A stretch of DNA of 51,032 nt from Collinsella sp. (GCA_031292915.1 JAUMSH010000073.1:1-51032); one strand, 5' to 3'; counted from the stretch's first letter, positions 15,969-24,597 are shown. Notes: generated from the letters alone by a model not told the origin. Made by a program: numbers and translations.

Positions 15969-17174
15969 CTAGGCGCGGGATTTGTTGCGGGCGAGGGCCA
16001 GGCCTGCGGCGGCGATGGCCATGGCAAAGAGCGCCGTGACGCCCAGGTCGCAGGCGATGTCGCCCAGCACGGTGGACGTCAGGTCCGCGGCGAGCGCCTT
16101 GCCGATCGCGTCGTTCACCCAATATGTCGGCACAAAGTGCGCCACGGCCTGCACGGCCGGGCCCATCAGCGACAGCGGCATCCAGGCGCCGCCCAAAAAC
16201 GTCATGAGCATGCCGAGCAGGTTGCCCACACCGTTGAGCAGCTCCTCGCGCGCGCCCAGGCTCGAAAGCGCAAAGCCAACGGCCAGCGGCGTGCACGCCA
16301 GGGCAAACGTCGCCGCCAGTGCCAGACACACGCGACCCACGCCGACCTCGGCAACCGCGCCGGCAAAGCCCACGACGCCCATCATGCTCGACACAAACCA
16401 GATGCAGACGGTGAGCACCGCGGCAGCCGCAAACACGGCAAGCGAACGCTGGCGCCCGGAGATTGGGCCGGCCTCCATGCGGCGCACGCGCTCGGGCTCG
16501 TTCATGCCCGAGAACACCAGCCCCACCGACACGATGACAGACGAGATGATCGCGTACGCACCAAAGTTGAAATACGACTCGAGCGTGGCGGCGGCTGTCG
16601 AGTCAACCTTGACCTGCTCGATCTCGACCTTGGCGCGCTTCGCAGCCGCATGCTCGGCAGCCTTGGCGACGCTACCGTTAGAGGCGGCGGGCTCAAGTGC
16701 GGCCGCAGCGCCCGCGAGCGAGATCCAGCGCGAGGCCTCGGCAGACGAAAGCGCTGCCGCCATGGTGCCGGAACCATAGGTCACGTCGAGTTTGGGCAGA
16801 GACTCCCCCGCGCGAGCGGCTGCAACGAGGTCGTCCTCAAACCCCTCCGGGATAAAGAACACGCAGTCGGCGCTACCCTTGGCGCTGTTGCTCTTGGAAA
16901 GCGCGTCCGCAAGATCGTAGGTGTCGTCGCCGACGCCCGTGACCAGCTCAAAACGAGAACCCAGATGCTTGGTAAGCGCCCGCGAAAGGTCGCTATTGTC
17001 GCGGTCGACCACGATCACGTTGGTGTCGTAGGGCTTGTACTCGGTAAGCTGCGACGAGTTCCAGCTCACCGAGGCCGCGATGAACACGCCCATGAGCGAG
17101 ATGAACACCGTGTAGATGAGCAGGTAGAACGGGTGCGCCCGCGCCATGCGAAGCGCGGTCTTAAAGGTGCTCAT
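15969..17174 (-). CDS. ABC-2 type permease, second of a pair (LnrN-like)
   Basis: About 401 residues with the ABC2_membrane_3 plan. One N-terminal helix (about 15-40) is followed by a 160-residue extracellular domain, then five or six helices from about residue 205 onward. The segment P-L-S-L-M-G-P-A-V-Q-A-V-A-H-F-V-P-T-Y-W before the last helices is typical of the family. The ATG at 17174 has GGAAGGAG five bases upstream; the TTG at 17189 is less likely. It overlaps the upstream permease by 14 bases, so the two are translated together. With the ATPase at 18358-19296 it forms a one-ATPase/two-permease exporter resembling linearmycin-type LnrLMN systems. Confidence 0.8.
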   Translation of the reverse strand: MSTFKTALRMARAHPFYLLIYTVFISLMGVFIAASVSWNSSQLTEYKPYDTNVIVVDRDNSDLSRALTKHLGSRFELVTGVGDDTYDLADALSKSNSAKGSADCVFFIPEGFEDDLVAAARAGESLPKLDVTYGSGTMAAALSSAEASRWISLAGAAAALEPAASNGSVAKAAEHAAAKRAKVEIEQVKVDSTAAATLESYFNFGAYAIISSVIVSVGLVFSGMNEPERVRRMEAGPISGRQRSLAVFAAAAVLTVCIWFVSSMMGVVGFAGAVAEVGVGRVCLALAATFALACTPLAVGFALSSLGAREELLNGVGNLLGMLMTFLGGAWMPLSLMGPAVQAVAHFVPTYWVNDAIGKALAADLTSTVLGDIACDLGVTALFAMAIAAAGLALARNKSRA

Positions 17175-18348
17175 AGCGGCTCCTTCCAAAGATCAGCGTA
17201 GCGGCGGCGACAAACACCAGCGCCATAAGGACCAGCGCGCCGGCGCGAACGGCAAAGGGGCCCAGGTCCTCAAAGAAATACAGGCGGTTGAACATGTCGC
17301 AGATGAGCTTGACGGGGTTGAGCCAGCACTCGGCCGGGCAGGCGCGGGCAACGTCGTCGGCAAGTGCCATCGCCGGCTCGCCGTAGAGGCCGGCGAACAG
17401 GGCGCACGTGGTGGCAAAGCCCGTGAGGATGCCCGACTTGGACGCCTTGCCGCCCTTAACGGGAAGCGTGCCCACAAAGAGCCCCAAGCCCGTGGCGGCA
17501 AGCGCGGATGCAGCACCGCCCAGCAGGCACAGCCCCTCGCGCCCGCCAAAGTCAACGCCAACGACTAGGCGCACGTAGCTAATCGCGACCGCCATCGAGG
17601 CAAAGGAAACCAGCCACGAGCCGACAAAGATGCCGGCTAGCGACGCCGTCTTGGAAAGACCGCCCACACAGCGACGCGCACCAAGGCCCGACAGATTGGG
17701 CTGCAGATCGACGACGCTCAAGGCGGCAAACTCGGCAGACATCATCGCGACCAGGCCAAAGAGCGCGTAGTAGTAGACGACCGTACCATCGGGCGTGGTG
17801 CGTGTCAGACTTACGCGGCGGGTGCCACCCTCGAGCGACAGGGCGCGCGCAACCGCCTCCGGGTCGGCGAGCGCCGCCGGGTTGTCTTGGGCAATCTGGG
17901 ACATGAGCTCGGCATTTTGTGTATACGAGCTTGCCACCGTCTCCAAAATGCTGCGGTCGGTGAGCACCGTCGACGCACGCGAGCTGTCATAGCTCGAAAG
18001 CAATGTGAGTTTGGGCGTGCCCGCGGTATCCACCGTGTAAATGCCCGCGACTTCGCCGGCCTTGAGCGCTTTGCGCGCGGCAGCCAAGTCTTCGCACTCG
18101 CTCACATCGAGCAGCTGGTCGTCGCCTTCCTTGGCAAGCGAAGCCGCCACGTCCTTAAAGGTCGAGGCGTCCCAGGCCTCGTCCGCCACGACGGCAACCG
18201 GCACCGGGTCAATCTTGCCGTCGGAGCTCAGATTCGCAAACATAAACATGAACATCGTGGAGAGCGCGACGGGAAAGATCGCGCCCCAAACCCACGTGCT
18301 CGGCCGGCGCAGCAGCGTCTTGATCGTAATGACAATGGTGTTGAACAT
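17161..18348 (-). CDS. ABC-2 type permease, first of a pair (LnrM-like)
   Basis: 395 residues. It has the same plan as its neighbour: an N-terminal helix (about 15-40), an extracellular domain of about 160 residues with D-P-V-P-V-A-V-V near its start, and a C-terminal block of five to six helices from about residue 205. The motif C-W-L-N-P-V-K-L-I-C-D-M lies before the last helix. It starts nine bases after the ATPase gene and overlaps the second permease gene. The likely role is ATP-driven export of an antimicrobial or envelope-active compound, inferred only from architecture and the adjacent two-component system. Confidence 0.8.
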   Translation of the reverse strand: MFNTIVITIKTLLRRPSTWVWGAIFPVALSTMFMFMFANLSSDGKIDPVPVAVVADEAWDASTFKDVAASLAKEGDDQLLDVSECEDLAAARKALKAGEVAGIYTVDTAGTPKLTLLSSYDSSRASTVLTDRSILETVASSYTQNAELMSQIAQDNPAALADPEAVARALSLEGGTRRVSLTRTTPDGTVVYYYALFGLVAMMSAEFAALSVVDLQPNLSGLGARRCVGGLSKTASLAGIFVGSWLVSFASMAVAISYVRLVVGVDFGGREGLCLLGGAASALAATGLGLFVGTLPVKGGKASKSGILTGFATTCALFAGLYGEPAMALADDVARACPAECWLNPVKLICDMFNRLYFFEDLGPFAVRAGALVLMALVFVAAATLIFGRSRYEHL

Positions 18349-18357
18349 GGCCGCCCC

Positions 18358-19296
18358 CTAGTCGCGCAGCTCGCGGCCGGTGATCTCGAGGAACACGTCG
18401 TTGAGGGTCGGCGGCTCGCTCCACACGCGGCCGAGCGCCACGTCGGCGGCGCGCAATGTGTCGAGGATGTCGACCAGGTTGTGCGGACTCGCCTCGCAGG
18501 TGCAGACGAGTTCGCCGCCGGACAGCTCGACGCTGAGCACGTGCTCGAGGGCGCGCAGCCGCTCGACCGTGGCGGGCTCGACGGCGCCGACCTCGACGGT
18601 CACGCGCTCGCCCATCTGGATCATGCGCTTGAGCTCGTCGTTGGTGCCCTGCGCCAGCACGCGGCCGCCGTCCATGATCATAATGCGGCTGCAGATCTGC
18701 TCGACTTCCTCCATGTAATGGCTGGTATACACCACCGTGGCCCCTTCGTCGCGCAGGCGGCAGATGCCCTCCAGGATGGCGTTGCGGCTCTGCGGGTCGA
18801 CCGCCACCGTGGGCTCGTCAAAAAAGATAAGCTCGGGCTTGTGCGCGATACCGCAGGCGATGTTGAGGCGACGCGCCAGGCCACCCGAGAGCTTGCCGGG
18901 GCGGAACTTGGTAAAGTCGCCCAGCCCGACAAAGTCGATCGCCTCGTCCACCAGCGCGCGGCGGCGCTTGCGGTCGTTGATGTACAGGCTACAGAAATAG
19001 TCGATGTTCTCGCGCACCGTAAGCTCATCGAATACCGCCACCTGCTGCGGCACCACGCCGATGCGGCGCTTGAGGTCGTAGCGGGCGGGCGTCATGGGCT
19101 CGCCGAACAGCTCGATGGTGCCTTTGTCGTAGGCGAGCAGCTGCAGAATACAGTTGATGGACGTGGTCTTGCCCGAGCCGTTGGGTCCGAGCAGGCCAAA
19201 GATCTCGCCGGGGGCGATGCTCAGGTTAAAGTGGTCGAGCGCAATAAGGTCGTCATAGCGCTTGACGAGGTTTTCGACGTGGACGATATCTGTCAT
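18358..19296 (-). CDS. ABC-2 type transporter ATPase (LnrL-like)
   Basis: 312 residues: an ABC domain (about 1-220) with Walker A G-P-N-G-S-G-K-T-T, Q-loop V-V-P-Q-Q, Walker B E-L-I-F-F-D-E-P-T-V-A-V-D, switch S-H-Y, and a C-terminal domain of about 90 residues. The signature reads L-S-G-G-L-A-R-R, with Leu instead of the usual Gln or Met; this is tolerated in some exporters. It is the first gene of a three-gene operon with two permeases and is divergent from the histidine kinase gene across a 210-bp intergenic region. Confidence 0.88.
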   Translation of the reverse strand: MTDIVHVENLVKRYDDLIALDHFNLSIAPGEIFGLLGPNGSGKTTSINCILQLLAYDKGTIELFGEPMTPARYDLKRRIGVVPQQVAVFDELTVRENIDYFCSLYINDRKRRRALVDEAIDFVGLGDFTKFRPGKLSGGLARRLNIACGIAHKPELIFFDEPTVAVDPQSRNAILEGICRLRDEGATVVYTSHYMEEVEQICSRIMIMDGGRVLAQGTNDELKRMIQMGERVTVEVGAVEPATVERLRALEHVLSVELSGGELVCTCEASPHNLVDILDTLRAADVALGRVWSEPPTLNDVFLEITGRELRD

Positions 19297-19494
19297 GAGG
19301 CGGCCCTTCTGTTGATTGCGGCCCGGTACAATTGCATCATCGCAGGAGCCGCCGGCGCGCGCCAGTGAGCTTTGTCACGAGTGCGAGGGGGCGGAGGCGA
19401 AACCCCCGCTCGCGCGAGCGATCGTCCCCGCTTTGCCGCGCGGGAGGAATGTCACAGTTGCGCAGGCAGCCCCTCCACCACGCGCGGCTTCGCG

Positions 19495-19507
19495 TACAAT
19501 ACCCGTA
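19495..19507 (+). promoter_or_regulatory. -10 box placed for a leaderless histidine kinase mRNA
   Basis: TACAAT at 19495-19500 ends six bases before the ATG at 19507, exactly where transcription should begin. No Shine-Dalgarno sequence is present before that ATG. No convincing -35 box was seen at 17 bp. This fits a leaderless transcript, which is an inference. Confidence 0.5.
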
Positions 19508-20652
19508 TGAACAGGCTTTTCGACAAATCGATCGTGCTGGCGTGCTGTATTGCGGCCGCCACGGGCCTTGCTGTGGACGCTTGCCTGGTCGCGGCGTTTT
19601 GCCTTGGAGTTATCGCCACCTCGCTGGCCGAGGTCGCACAGGGAGAACGCACGCGCCGTGTAAGCGAGGCCGCGAGTTACGCTTACATCATCGCGGCCGT
19701 CTTTGTGCCGCCGTTTGTGCCGCTTGCGCCTCTCGCCCTTTATGACATCGCGCGGCGCGTGCGCCGCGAACACGCCTGGGTCGCGCTGGGCATTGGTTCC
19801 GTCTTTGCCTTTGCGCTCGTCGCGGACCTTCGCACCGACGCGCTCACCTCCCGAACGCTCCTGCTGACCGCCATCCTTTCGGTTGCCGCCACCTTGCTAT
19901 CGCTACGTACCGCCCAGTTGGAGCGCGAGCAGCGGCACATGCGCCGCACCCGCGACGAGCTGCAGGAACGAGCCCTCGCGCTCGAAGCGCGCAACCGCGA
20001 TCTTGCCGACCGCCAGGACTACGAAGTCGAGCTCGTCACGGTCGCCGAACGCGCCCGCATCGCGCGCGAAATCCACGATAACGTGGGCCACCAGCTCACG
20101 CGCGCCTCACTGCAGGCCGAAGTCTTGCGCGTGGTCCATGCCGACGAGCCCGGCGTCGCCGCCGATTTCGCCGACGTCAAACGCACGGTTGACGAGGCGC
20201 TCCAGCTTGTGCGCACCAGCGTCCACGCGCTCAACGACAACGCCGTCGACCTTTCCGTGCAGCTCGAACGCATTGTTGAAGGCGCGCGCTCGGACGGTGG
20301 CCCGCAGATTGAGCTTGAAGTTATGACCGAACATGCGCCCGCAAACGTCGCGAACTGCTTTACGGCGGTCCTGCGCGAGGCGCTCTCCAACACCATGCGC
20401 CACGCTTGCGCCCATACTGTCACCGTACGGTGCATGGAGCATCCGTCGTTTTACCAGCTCATCGTTACCGACGATGGCGTGGGCGGGGTCCAAGCAATCG
20501 GCCGTGGCGCCGCGGAGGGCATGGGGCTCGCCTCCATGCGCGAGCGCATCGAGGCGCTTGGCGGCACCTTCACCGCCGGTCCGCGCGCCGGCGTCGGCGG
20601 CTGGCGCGTGTTTGCCACCGTTCCCAAACAGCAAGGAGATGAGGACCGATGA
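19507..20652 (+). CDS. NarL-type sensor histidine kinase
   Basis: 381 residues. Four or more N-terminal membrane helices (about 8-125) form the sensor, then a coiled coil rich in Glu/Arg. The HisKA_3 box is A-R-E-I-H-D-N-V-G-H-Q-L with the phospho-accepting His. The HATPase_c domain follows, with R-E-A-L-S-N-T-M-R-H-A, D-D-G-V-G-G and G-M-G-L-A-S-M-R-E-R. The sensor has almost no extracellular loops, as in DesK/LiaS/LnrJ-type kinases that sense membrane state or membrane-active drugs. The chosen ATG at 19507 starts the first membrane helix; a longer in-frame reading from 19372 lacks family-like sequence. It overlaps the response regulator by ATGA. Confidence 0.88.
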   Translation: MNRLFDKSIVLACCIAAATGLAVDACLVAAFCLGVIATSLAEVAQGERTRRVSEAASYAYIIAAVFVPPFVPLAPLALYDIARRVRREHAWVALGIGSVFAFALVADLRTDALTSRTLLLTAILSVAATLLSLRTAQLEREQRHMRRTRDELQERALALEARNRDLADRQDYEVELVTVAERARIAREIHDNVGHQLTRASLQAEVLRVVHADEPGVAADFADVKRTVDEALQLVRTSVHALNDNAVDLSVQLERIVEGARSDGGPQIELEVMTEHAPANVANCFTAVLREALSNTMRHACAHTVTVRCMEHPSFYQLIVTDDGVGGVQAIGRGAAEGMGLASMRERIEALGGTFTAGPRAGVGGWRVFATVPKQQGDEDR

Positions 20653-21278
20653 GGCTCATCGTTGTCGACGACGACCGCTTGGTGGTCGATTCGCTCAAGA
20701 TAATCCTGGGCGCCCAGCCGCAGATCGAGGTGGTGGGTACCGGCGCCAACGGCAACGATGCGTTGGCGCTCTACGCCGAGCACGCACCCGATATCGCACT
20801 GCTCGACATTCAGATGCCGGAGCGCGACGGCCTTTCGGCGGCACGCGAGATCCTCGAGCGCGACCCTGCGGCGCGCGTGGTGTTTCTGACGACATTCTCG
20901 GATGACGAGTACATTGTGTCGGCGCTCAAACTGGGTGCCCGCGGCTATCTGATCAAAACCGATGTCGCCGCCATTCCGCCAGCGTTGGCGCAGGTCATGG
21001 ACGGCAAACGCGTGCTCGAGGGTAAGGCGATCGAGGATATCAACTTTGATGGGGCGGACGTCGAGGCCGGCGCGACCCGCCGGCCCGCCGCCTTTGCCAG
21101 CCTGACCGACCGCGAGTTCGAAGTCGCCGAGCTCATCGCCCGCGGCCTCGACAACAAGGAGATCGCCGCCACCGCCTATATGGGCGAAGGCACCGTGCGC
21201 AACCACATCAGCTCGATCCTTGCCAAAATGGGTCTGCGCAACCGCACGCAGATCGCCATCGCCTACCTGCGGGGGTAA
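20649..21278 (+). CDS. NarL/LuxR-family response regulator
   Basis: 209 residues. The receiver domain (1-120) has the acidic pair V-D-D-D, the phospho-accepting Asp in A-L-L-D-I-Q-M-P and the conserved Lys in L-I-K-T-D. A LuxR-type helix-turn-helix follows (about 145-205), with L-T-D-R-E-F-E-V-A and V-R-N-H-I-S-S-I-L. Its ATG overlaps the kinase stop (ATGA at 20649-20652), so the pair is coupled. The divergent ABC-2 exporter is the natural target, as in LnrJK-LnrLMN, but this is inferred from position. Confidence 0.9.
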   Translation: MRLIVVDDDRLVVDSLKIILGAQPQIEVVGTGANGNDALALYAEHAPDIALLDIQMPERDGLSAAREILERDPAARVVFLTTFSDDEYIVSALKLGARGYLIKTDVAAIPPALAQVMDGKRVLEGKAIEDINFDGADVEAGATRRPAAFASLTDREFEVAELIARGLDNKEIAATAYMGEGTVRNHISSILAKMGLRNRTQIAIAYLRG

Positions 21279-21341
21279 TTGCCCGAAGACCGACCGCCCC
21301 GGCAAAGAAAAATAGCTGCTACCGATTTAATGCCATTTCAA

Positions 21342-21743
21342 AACTATGTCGGATTACGGGGCAAAAGTCGGAGCCCTCATCCATAGCCTCATTTTCTGCA
21401 AAATGACAGCCCATCTACCTGCGGTTTTATTTTCACGGATATCGGCATGGTTGAGGGCTCGTGACTCAGCCCCGTAAACCGGCATTGTTTTGTTCGGGCG
21501 GCCCTGCACGAGCGCCTCCGCAAGTCTCGCGGGACCAAAATGATCCGTTTTCCTCCGCCCGCGGAAATCGGCCGACGGCGCCCGCCACGAAATCGGCCCA
21601 TCTACTACGTTTAACTCGATACCCCCGACCATAACCGCTTTTCATGAAAACCGCAGGCTATCTACCTGCGGTTTTGTTTTTGCAATTTTCTGTATGGTCG
21701 GAGGTTCGCTATCCAGCCCCGTAATCCGGCATGGTTTTGTTCG
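21342..21743. repeat. 83-bp direct repeat and an inverted partial copy
   Basis: The segments 21414-21496 and 21661-21743 are the same length. Both begin TCTACCTGCGGTTTT and end with GTTTTGTTCG, sharing AGCCCCGTAA-CCGGCAT near the middle. A third, shorter copy lies in reverse orientation at about 21345-21380 (CGGATTACGGGGC). They fill the 550-bp gap between the response regulator and the hydrogenase operon; no gene is supported in that gap. Confidence 0.6.
21647..21680 (+). terminator. Hairpin with T-rich tail
   Basis: AAAACCGCAGG (21647-21657) pairs with CCTGCGGTTTT (21665-21675) and GTTTTT follows. The structure is a good rho-independent terminator for plus-strand transcripts, though it lies 370 bases past the response regulator stop. 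Its right arm is the start of the second 83-bp repeat copy. Confidence 0.6.
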
Positions 21744-21771
21744 TGGCGGTACAACCGCGCGTTTAAGCGCG

Positions 21772-21803
21772 GGGCCGGTGGGGCAGTTTTGCCCCACCGG
21801 CCC
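21772..21803 (-). terminator. Terminator of the Ech hydrogenase operon
   Basis: A perfect 13-bp GC-rich stem, GGGCCGGTGGGGC with GCCCCACCGGCCC and a six-base loop, lies 33 bases past the last hydrogenase gene (stop at 21836, minus strand). A second small hairpin, CCGCGC/GCGCGG, is adjacent at 21755-21772. Confidence 0.7.
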
Positions 21804-21835
21804 TATCCCAGCGCTATACCAGCCCCAGTCCAGAG

Positions 21836-22177
21836 TTATTCCGGTTTGGTTTCTACCGTGGGAGTCTTGTTCGCCGCAACTGGAGTGCGGGCGGTGTCCA
21901 TGCTCAGACAGTGCTTGGGGCAGCTCTCGATGCACTCGCCGCACACCACGCAGGCGTACGGGTCGATCGACCAGGTGCCGCCTTTGCGATCGACCGCGAG
22001 CGCGCCCGCCGGGCAACGCCGCGCGCACATGCCGCAGCAGATGCACACGTCCATGTCATTGACGATATGCCCGCGCAGGCGCTCGGGCGCCGTCAGCTTC
22101 TCCTGCGGATAGCACACCGTGACCGGCTGCTTGACCATAGAACCCAAGGCCGTCTTGGCAAATGTCAGTAAACTCAT
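21836..22177 (-). CDS. echF: Ech hydrogenase ferredoxin-like subunit (EchF)
   Basis: 113 residues with two [4Fe-4S] motifs, C-I-C-C-G-M-C-A-R-R-C-P (about 45-56) and C-V-V-C-G-E-C-I-E-S-C-P (about 76-87). Both are in the spacing of NuoI/HycF/EchF polyferredoxins. It relays electrons from soluble ferredoxin to the small subunit. A short Thr/Pro/Lys tail follows. It is the last gene of the hydrogenase operon, seven bases after the large-subunit gene. Confidence 0.88.
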   Translation of the reverse strand: MSLLTFAKTALGSMVKQPVTVCYPQEKLTAPERLRGHIVNDMDVCICCGMCARRCPAGALAVDRKGGTWSIDPYACVVCGECIESCPKHCLSMDTARTPVAANKTPTVETKPE

Positions 22178-22184
22178 GCCGCGC

Positions 22185-23273
22185 CTACCTTTCCGTGCAG
22201 CTAATGCAGGGGTCGATGGTCAGGATAATCATGGGCACGTTGGCAAGGAGCACGCCCTGCAGCGCATGCGTCAGACCCGCCAGGTTCTGCGACGTCGGCG
22301 TACGCACGCGAAAACGGTCCAGGTTCTTGGTGCCGTTACCGCGCACATAGTAATACGCCTCGCCGCGCGGCTGCTCAATCACAACCTCGCCACGCGCGCC
22401 GTCGGCCGGCGTGAGCTTGGTGCGCCCGCCGATGCCGTCGTGCGGAATCTTGCCCACAAGCTCCTTGATGATGTCCATGGCCTGCGTGACCTCGGCACAA
22501 CGCACCAGGCAGCGGGCATAGCAGTCGCCATCGCTAGCAACGATAGGCTCAAACGCGGCCAGGTCCGCATAGGCGCCGTCGCCGAACATGCGCACGTCGT
22601 AATCCACGCCCGAGGCGCGACCGAACGGGCCGACCATCGACAGATTAAGCGCTTCCTTCTTGCTAATCACGCCCACGTCATGCAGGCGCTCGCCGCAGCT
22701 ATTGTCGTCCAAAAACGTATGCACCAGGGCCTCGTAGTCGGGGCGCATGGCGTCAAGCGTCTGGACAATGCCGGCCAGCTCGGAGTCCTCGATATCGTGC
22801 TTAAGGCCGCCGATCTCGTTAATCGAAAGGATCACGCGGCCGCCGCAGGTGCTCTCAAAAATCTTGAGAATCTGCTCGCGCAGGGTCCACGAGCGATAGA
22901 ACAGCGCCTCGAAGCCAAAGGCATCGGCGAGCAGGCCCAGCCACAGCAGGTGTGAGTGAATGCGCGAAAGCTCGTGCAAAATGGTGCGGATATACTGCAC
23001 GCGGCCGGGCACCTCGATGTCGAGCATGCGCTCGCAGGCGCTGGCATAGCCGCAGCTATGGCCCACGGCGCAGATGCCGCAGATGCGCTCGGCGATGTAC
23101 CCAAACTGATGCATATCGCGCTTTTCGGTGAGCTTCTCGAGTCCGCGGTGCACAAAGCCGATCTGCGGAATTGCCTCGATGACGCGGTCGTCCTCGATCA
23201 CCAGGTCCAGATGAAGCGGCTCGGGCAGCACCGGGTGCTGCGGGCCAAACGGAATAACGGAGCGATGTGCCAT
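22185..23273 (-). CDS. echE: [NiFe] hydrogenase large subunit, group 4 Ech type (EchE)
   Basis: 362 residues. Both pairs of Ni-Fe ligands are present: the N-terminal R-I-C-G-I-C (Cys65, Cys68) and the C-terminal D-P-C-I-S-C-T-E-R (Cys356, Cys359). This separates it from NuoD, which lacks them, and marks a working hydrogenase. The protein ends three residues after the last Cys, so there is no C-terminal peptide for a maturation protease to remove, a trait known for Ech and CooH. It catalyses reversible 2H+ + 2e- to H2 at the cytoplasmic face of the membrane complex. AGGAGG lies about ten bases before the ATG. Confidence 0.92.
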   Translation of the reverse strand: MAHRSVIPFGPQHPVLPEPLHLDLVIEDDRVIEAIPQIGFVHRGLEKLTEKRDMHQFGYIAERICGICAVGHSCGYASACERMLDIEVPGRVQYIRTILHELSRIHSHLLWLGLLADAFGFEALFYRSWTLREQILKIFESTCGGRVILSINEIGGLKHDIEDSELAGIVQTLDAMRPDYEALVHTFLDDNSCGERLHDVGVISKKEALNLSMVGPFGRASGVDYDVRMFGDGAYADLAAFEPIVASDGDCYARCLVRCAEVTQAMDIIKELVGKIPHDGIGGRTKLTPADGARGEVVIEQPRGEAYYYVRGNGTKNLDRFRVRTPTSQNLAGLTHALQGVLLANVPMIILTIDPCISCTER

Positions 23274-23278
23274 GGACC

Positions 23279-23980
23279 TTACGCCTCCTTTTTCTGCTTG
23301 TCGCGGGCGGCCTTGGCGGCAAGCGCCGCGCGGACCTTGGCCGCTTTCTCGGGATCCATGGCGGCGAGCTTTGCTTCCAGCTCGGCGGCTTTGAGCGCGG
23401 CCTTGGCGGCAGCTTCATCGTGCTGAGCATCGGAGCCGGCAGCCACAGCGGGCTGAGCGACAGTAGCACCCGCAGCACCCTCCCCCGCAGCGGCCGCGGC
23501 AGCGGCGGCCTTCTCGGCCGCAGCCTTGCGCGCCTTGGCCTCGGCAGCGGCACGGACCTTCATGGCCTTCTCGCGCGCAGCCTTCACCTCGGGCGTGATA
23601 ACGCTCATGGGTTCGGCAGTCGAGACCTGGTAGAAAAAGCCCTTAAAGTCGAGCTGCATGTCGGTGATGGCAAGTCCAAATAGGTCGTGGACCTCATTTT
23701 CAAACGGGAACACCGCGGAGTAATACGAGCTGATGGACGGAATCTCCTGGCACTGGTCGATGCCCTCAACCACCAGGTTCTCAATCGCATAGCTGCCGTC
23801 CTGAGCGATCCGCTCCTGAGCAGCACGAACGTTGATAAACGTATAGACCAGGCGATACGATCCGTCGTCCACACAGCGCTCGGCGTGCATTTGCACAAAG
23901 CGCGCGCCGACGCCCTTGAGCGCCTGGACATGCGACAGGAGCTCGTCGATCCCGACGGTGGTATAGATTGCCTTTTGCAT
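23279..23980 (-). CDS. echD: Ech hydrogenase NuoC-like subunit (EchD) with Ala/Lys tail
   Basis: 233 residues. The first 130 match the 30-kDa NuoC/HycE-N/EchD family, with F-P-F-E-N-E-V-H-D-L-F-G and the following I-T-D-M-Q-L-D-F-K-G as landmarks. It is a structural subunit between EchC and EchE. From about residue 135 to the end the sequence is a low-complexity Ala/Lys/Glu tail, about 100 residues, predicted helical and not part of usual EchD proteins. The start overlaps the echC stop as TAATG, with AGGAGG nine bases upstream. Confidence 0.85.
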   Translation of the reverse strand: MQKAIYTTVGIDELLSHVQALKGVGARFVQMHAERCVDDGSYRLVYTFINVRAAQERIAQDGSYAIENLVVEGIDQCQEIPSISSYYSAVFPFENEVHDLFGLAITDMQLDFKGFFYQVSTAEPMSVITPEVKAAREKAMKVRAAAEAKARKAAAEKAAAAAAAAGEGAAGATVAQPAVAAGSDAQHDEAAAKAALKAAELEAKLAAMDPEKAAKVRAALAAKAARDKQKKEA

Positions 23981-24597
23981 TACTCGGCCTCCTTTGCAGC
24001 GACGGGCGTCTCAGCAGGTGCGTCGCCAGCGGCGGGCGCGGCGGGCTTCTCGGCAGGCGCGTCACCGGCACCGTCAGCCCCGGCCCCCGCAGCCACAAAC
24101 CCGTCCTCGCCCAGCTCAACGCCACCGTCCCAGGTTGCGGCACCGCCCACGGTGAGCGGGTCACCGCCAGCACGCATCACGGCCTCCTTCTGGTCCAGGA
24201 TGCCGCACGCCTCCACAATGGCATCGATTACGGTCTCGGGGCGAATGGCGCACCCGGGCGCGTACACGTCCACGGGAATCGCGCGGTCCACGCCGCCGAT
24301 CACGTTGTAGGCATCGCGGAACACGCCGCCCGAGCACGCGCAGATGCCGCACGCCACCACGCACTTGGGCTCGAGCATCTGGTTGTAGATCTGGCGCACG
24401 ACGGGCAGGTTCTGGGCATTGACCGAACCCGTCACCAAAAAGATATCCGCATGCTTGGGGTTGCCGGTGTTGACCACGCCAAAACGCTCCGCATCGAACA
24501 GTGGCGTGAGCGAGGCCAGCACCTCGATATCGCATCCGTTGCAGCTCGAGCCGTCGTAATGAATAACCCACGGCGAGCGCGACATTTTATGATCCAT
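23980..24597 (-). CDS. echC: Ech hydrogenase small subunit (EchC, NuoB-like) with acidic tail
   Basis: 205 residues. The proximal [4Fe-4S] cluster ligands are seen in S-C-N-G-C-D-I-E (Cys19, Cys22), A-C-G-I-C-A-C-S-G-G and A-P-G-C-A-I-R-P. The NuoB/HycG core ends near residue 150. The remaining 55 residues are low-complexity Ala/Pro/Glu. It takes electrons from EchF to the Ni-Fe site. AGGAGG lies eight bases before the ATG at 24597. It sits 12 bases after the fused membrane subunit gene and is coupled to echD by overlap. Confidence 0.9.
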   Translation of the reverse strand: MDHKMSRSPWVIHYDGSSCNGCDIEVLASLTPLFDAERFGVVNTGNPKHADIFLVTGSVNAQNLPVVRQIYNQMLEPKCVVACGICACSGGVFRDAYNVIGGVDRAIPVDVYAPGCAIRPETVIDAIVEACGILDQKEAVMRAGGDPLTVGGAATWDGGVELGEDGFVAAGAGADGAGDAPAEKPAAPAAGDAPAETPVAAKEAE

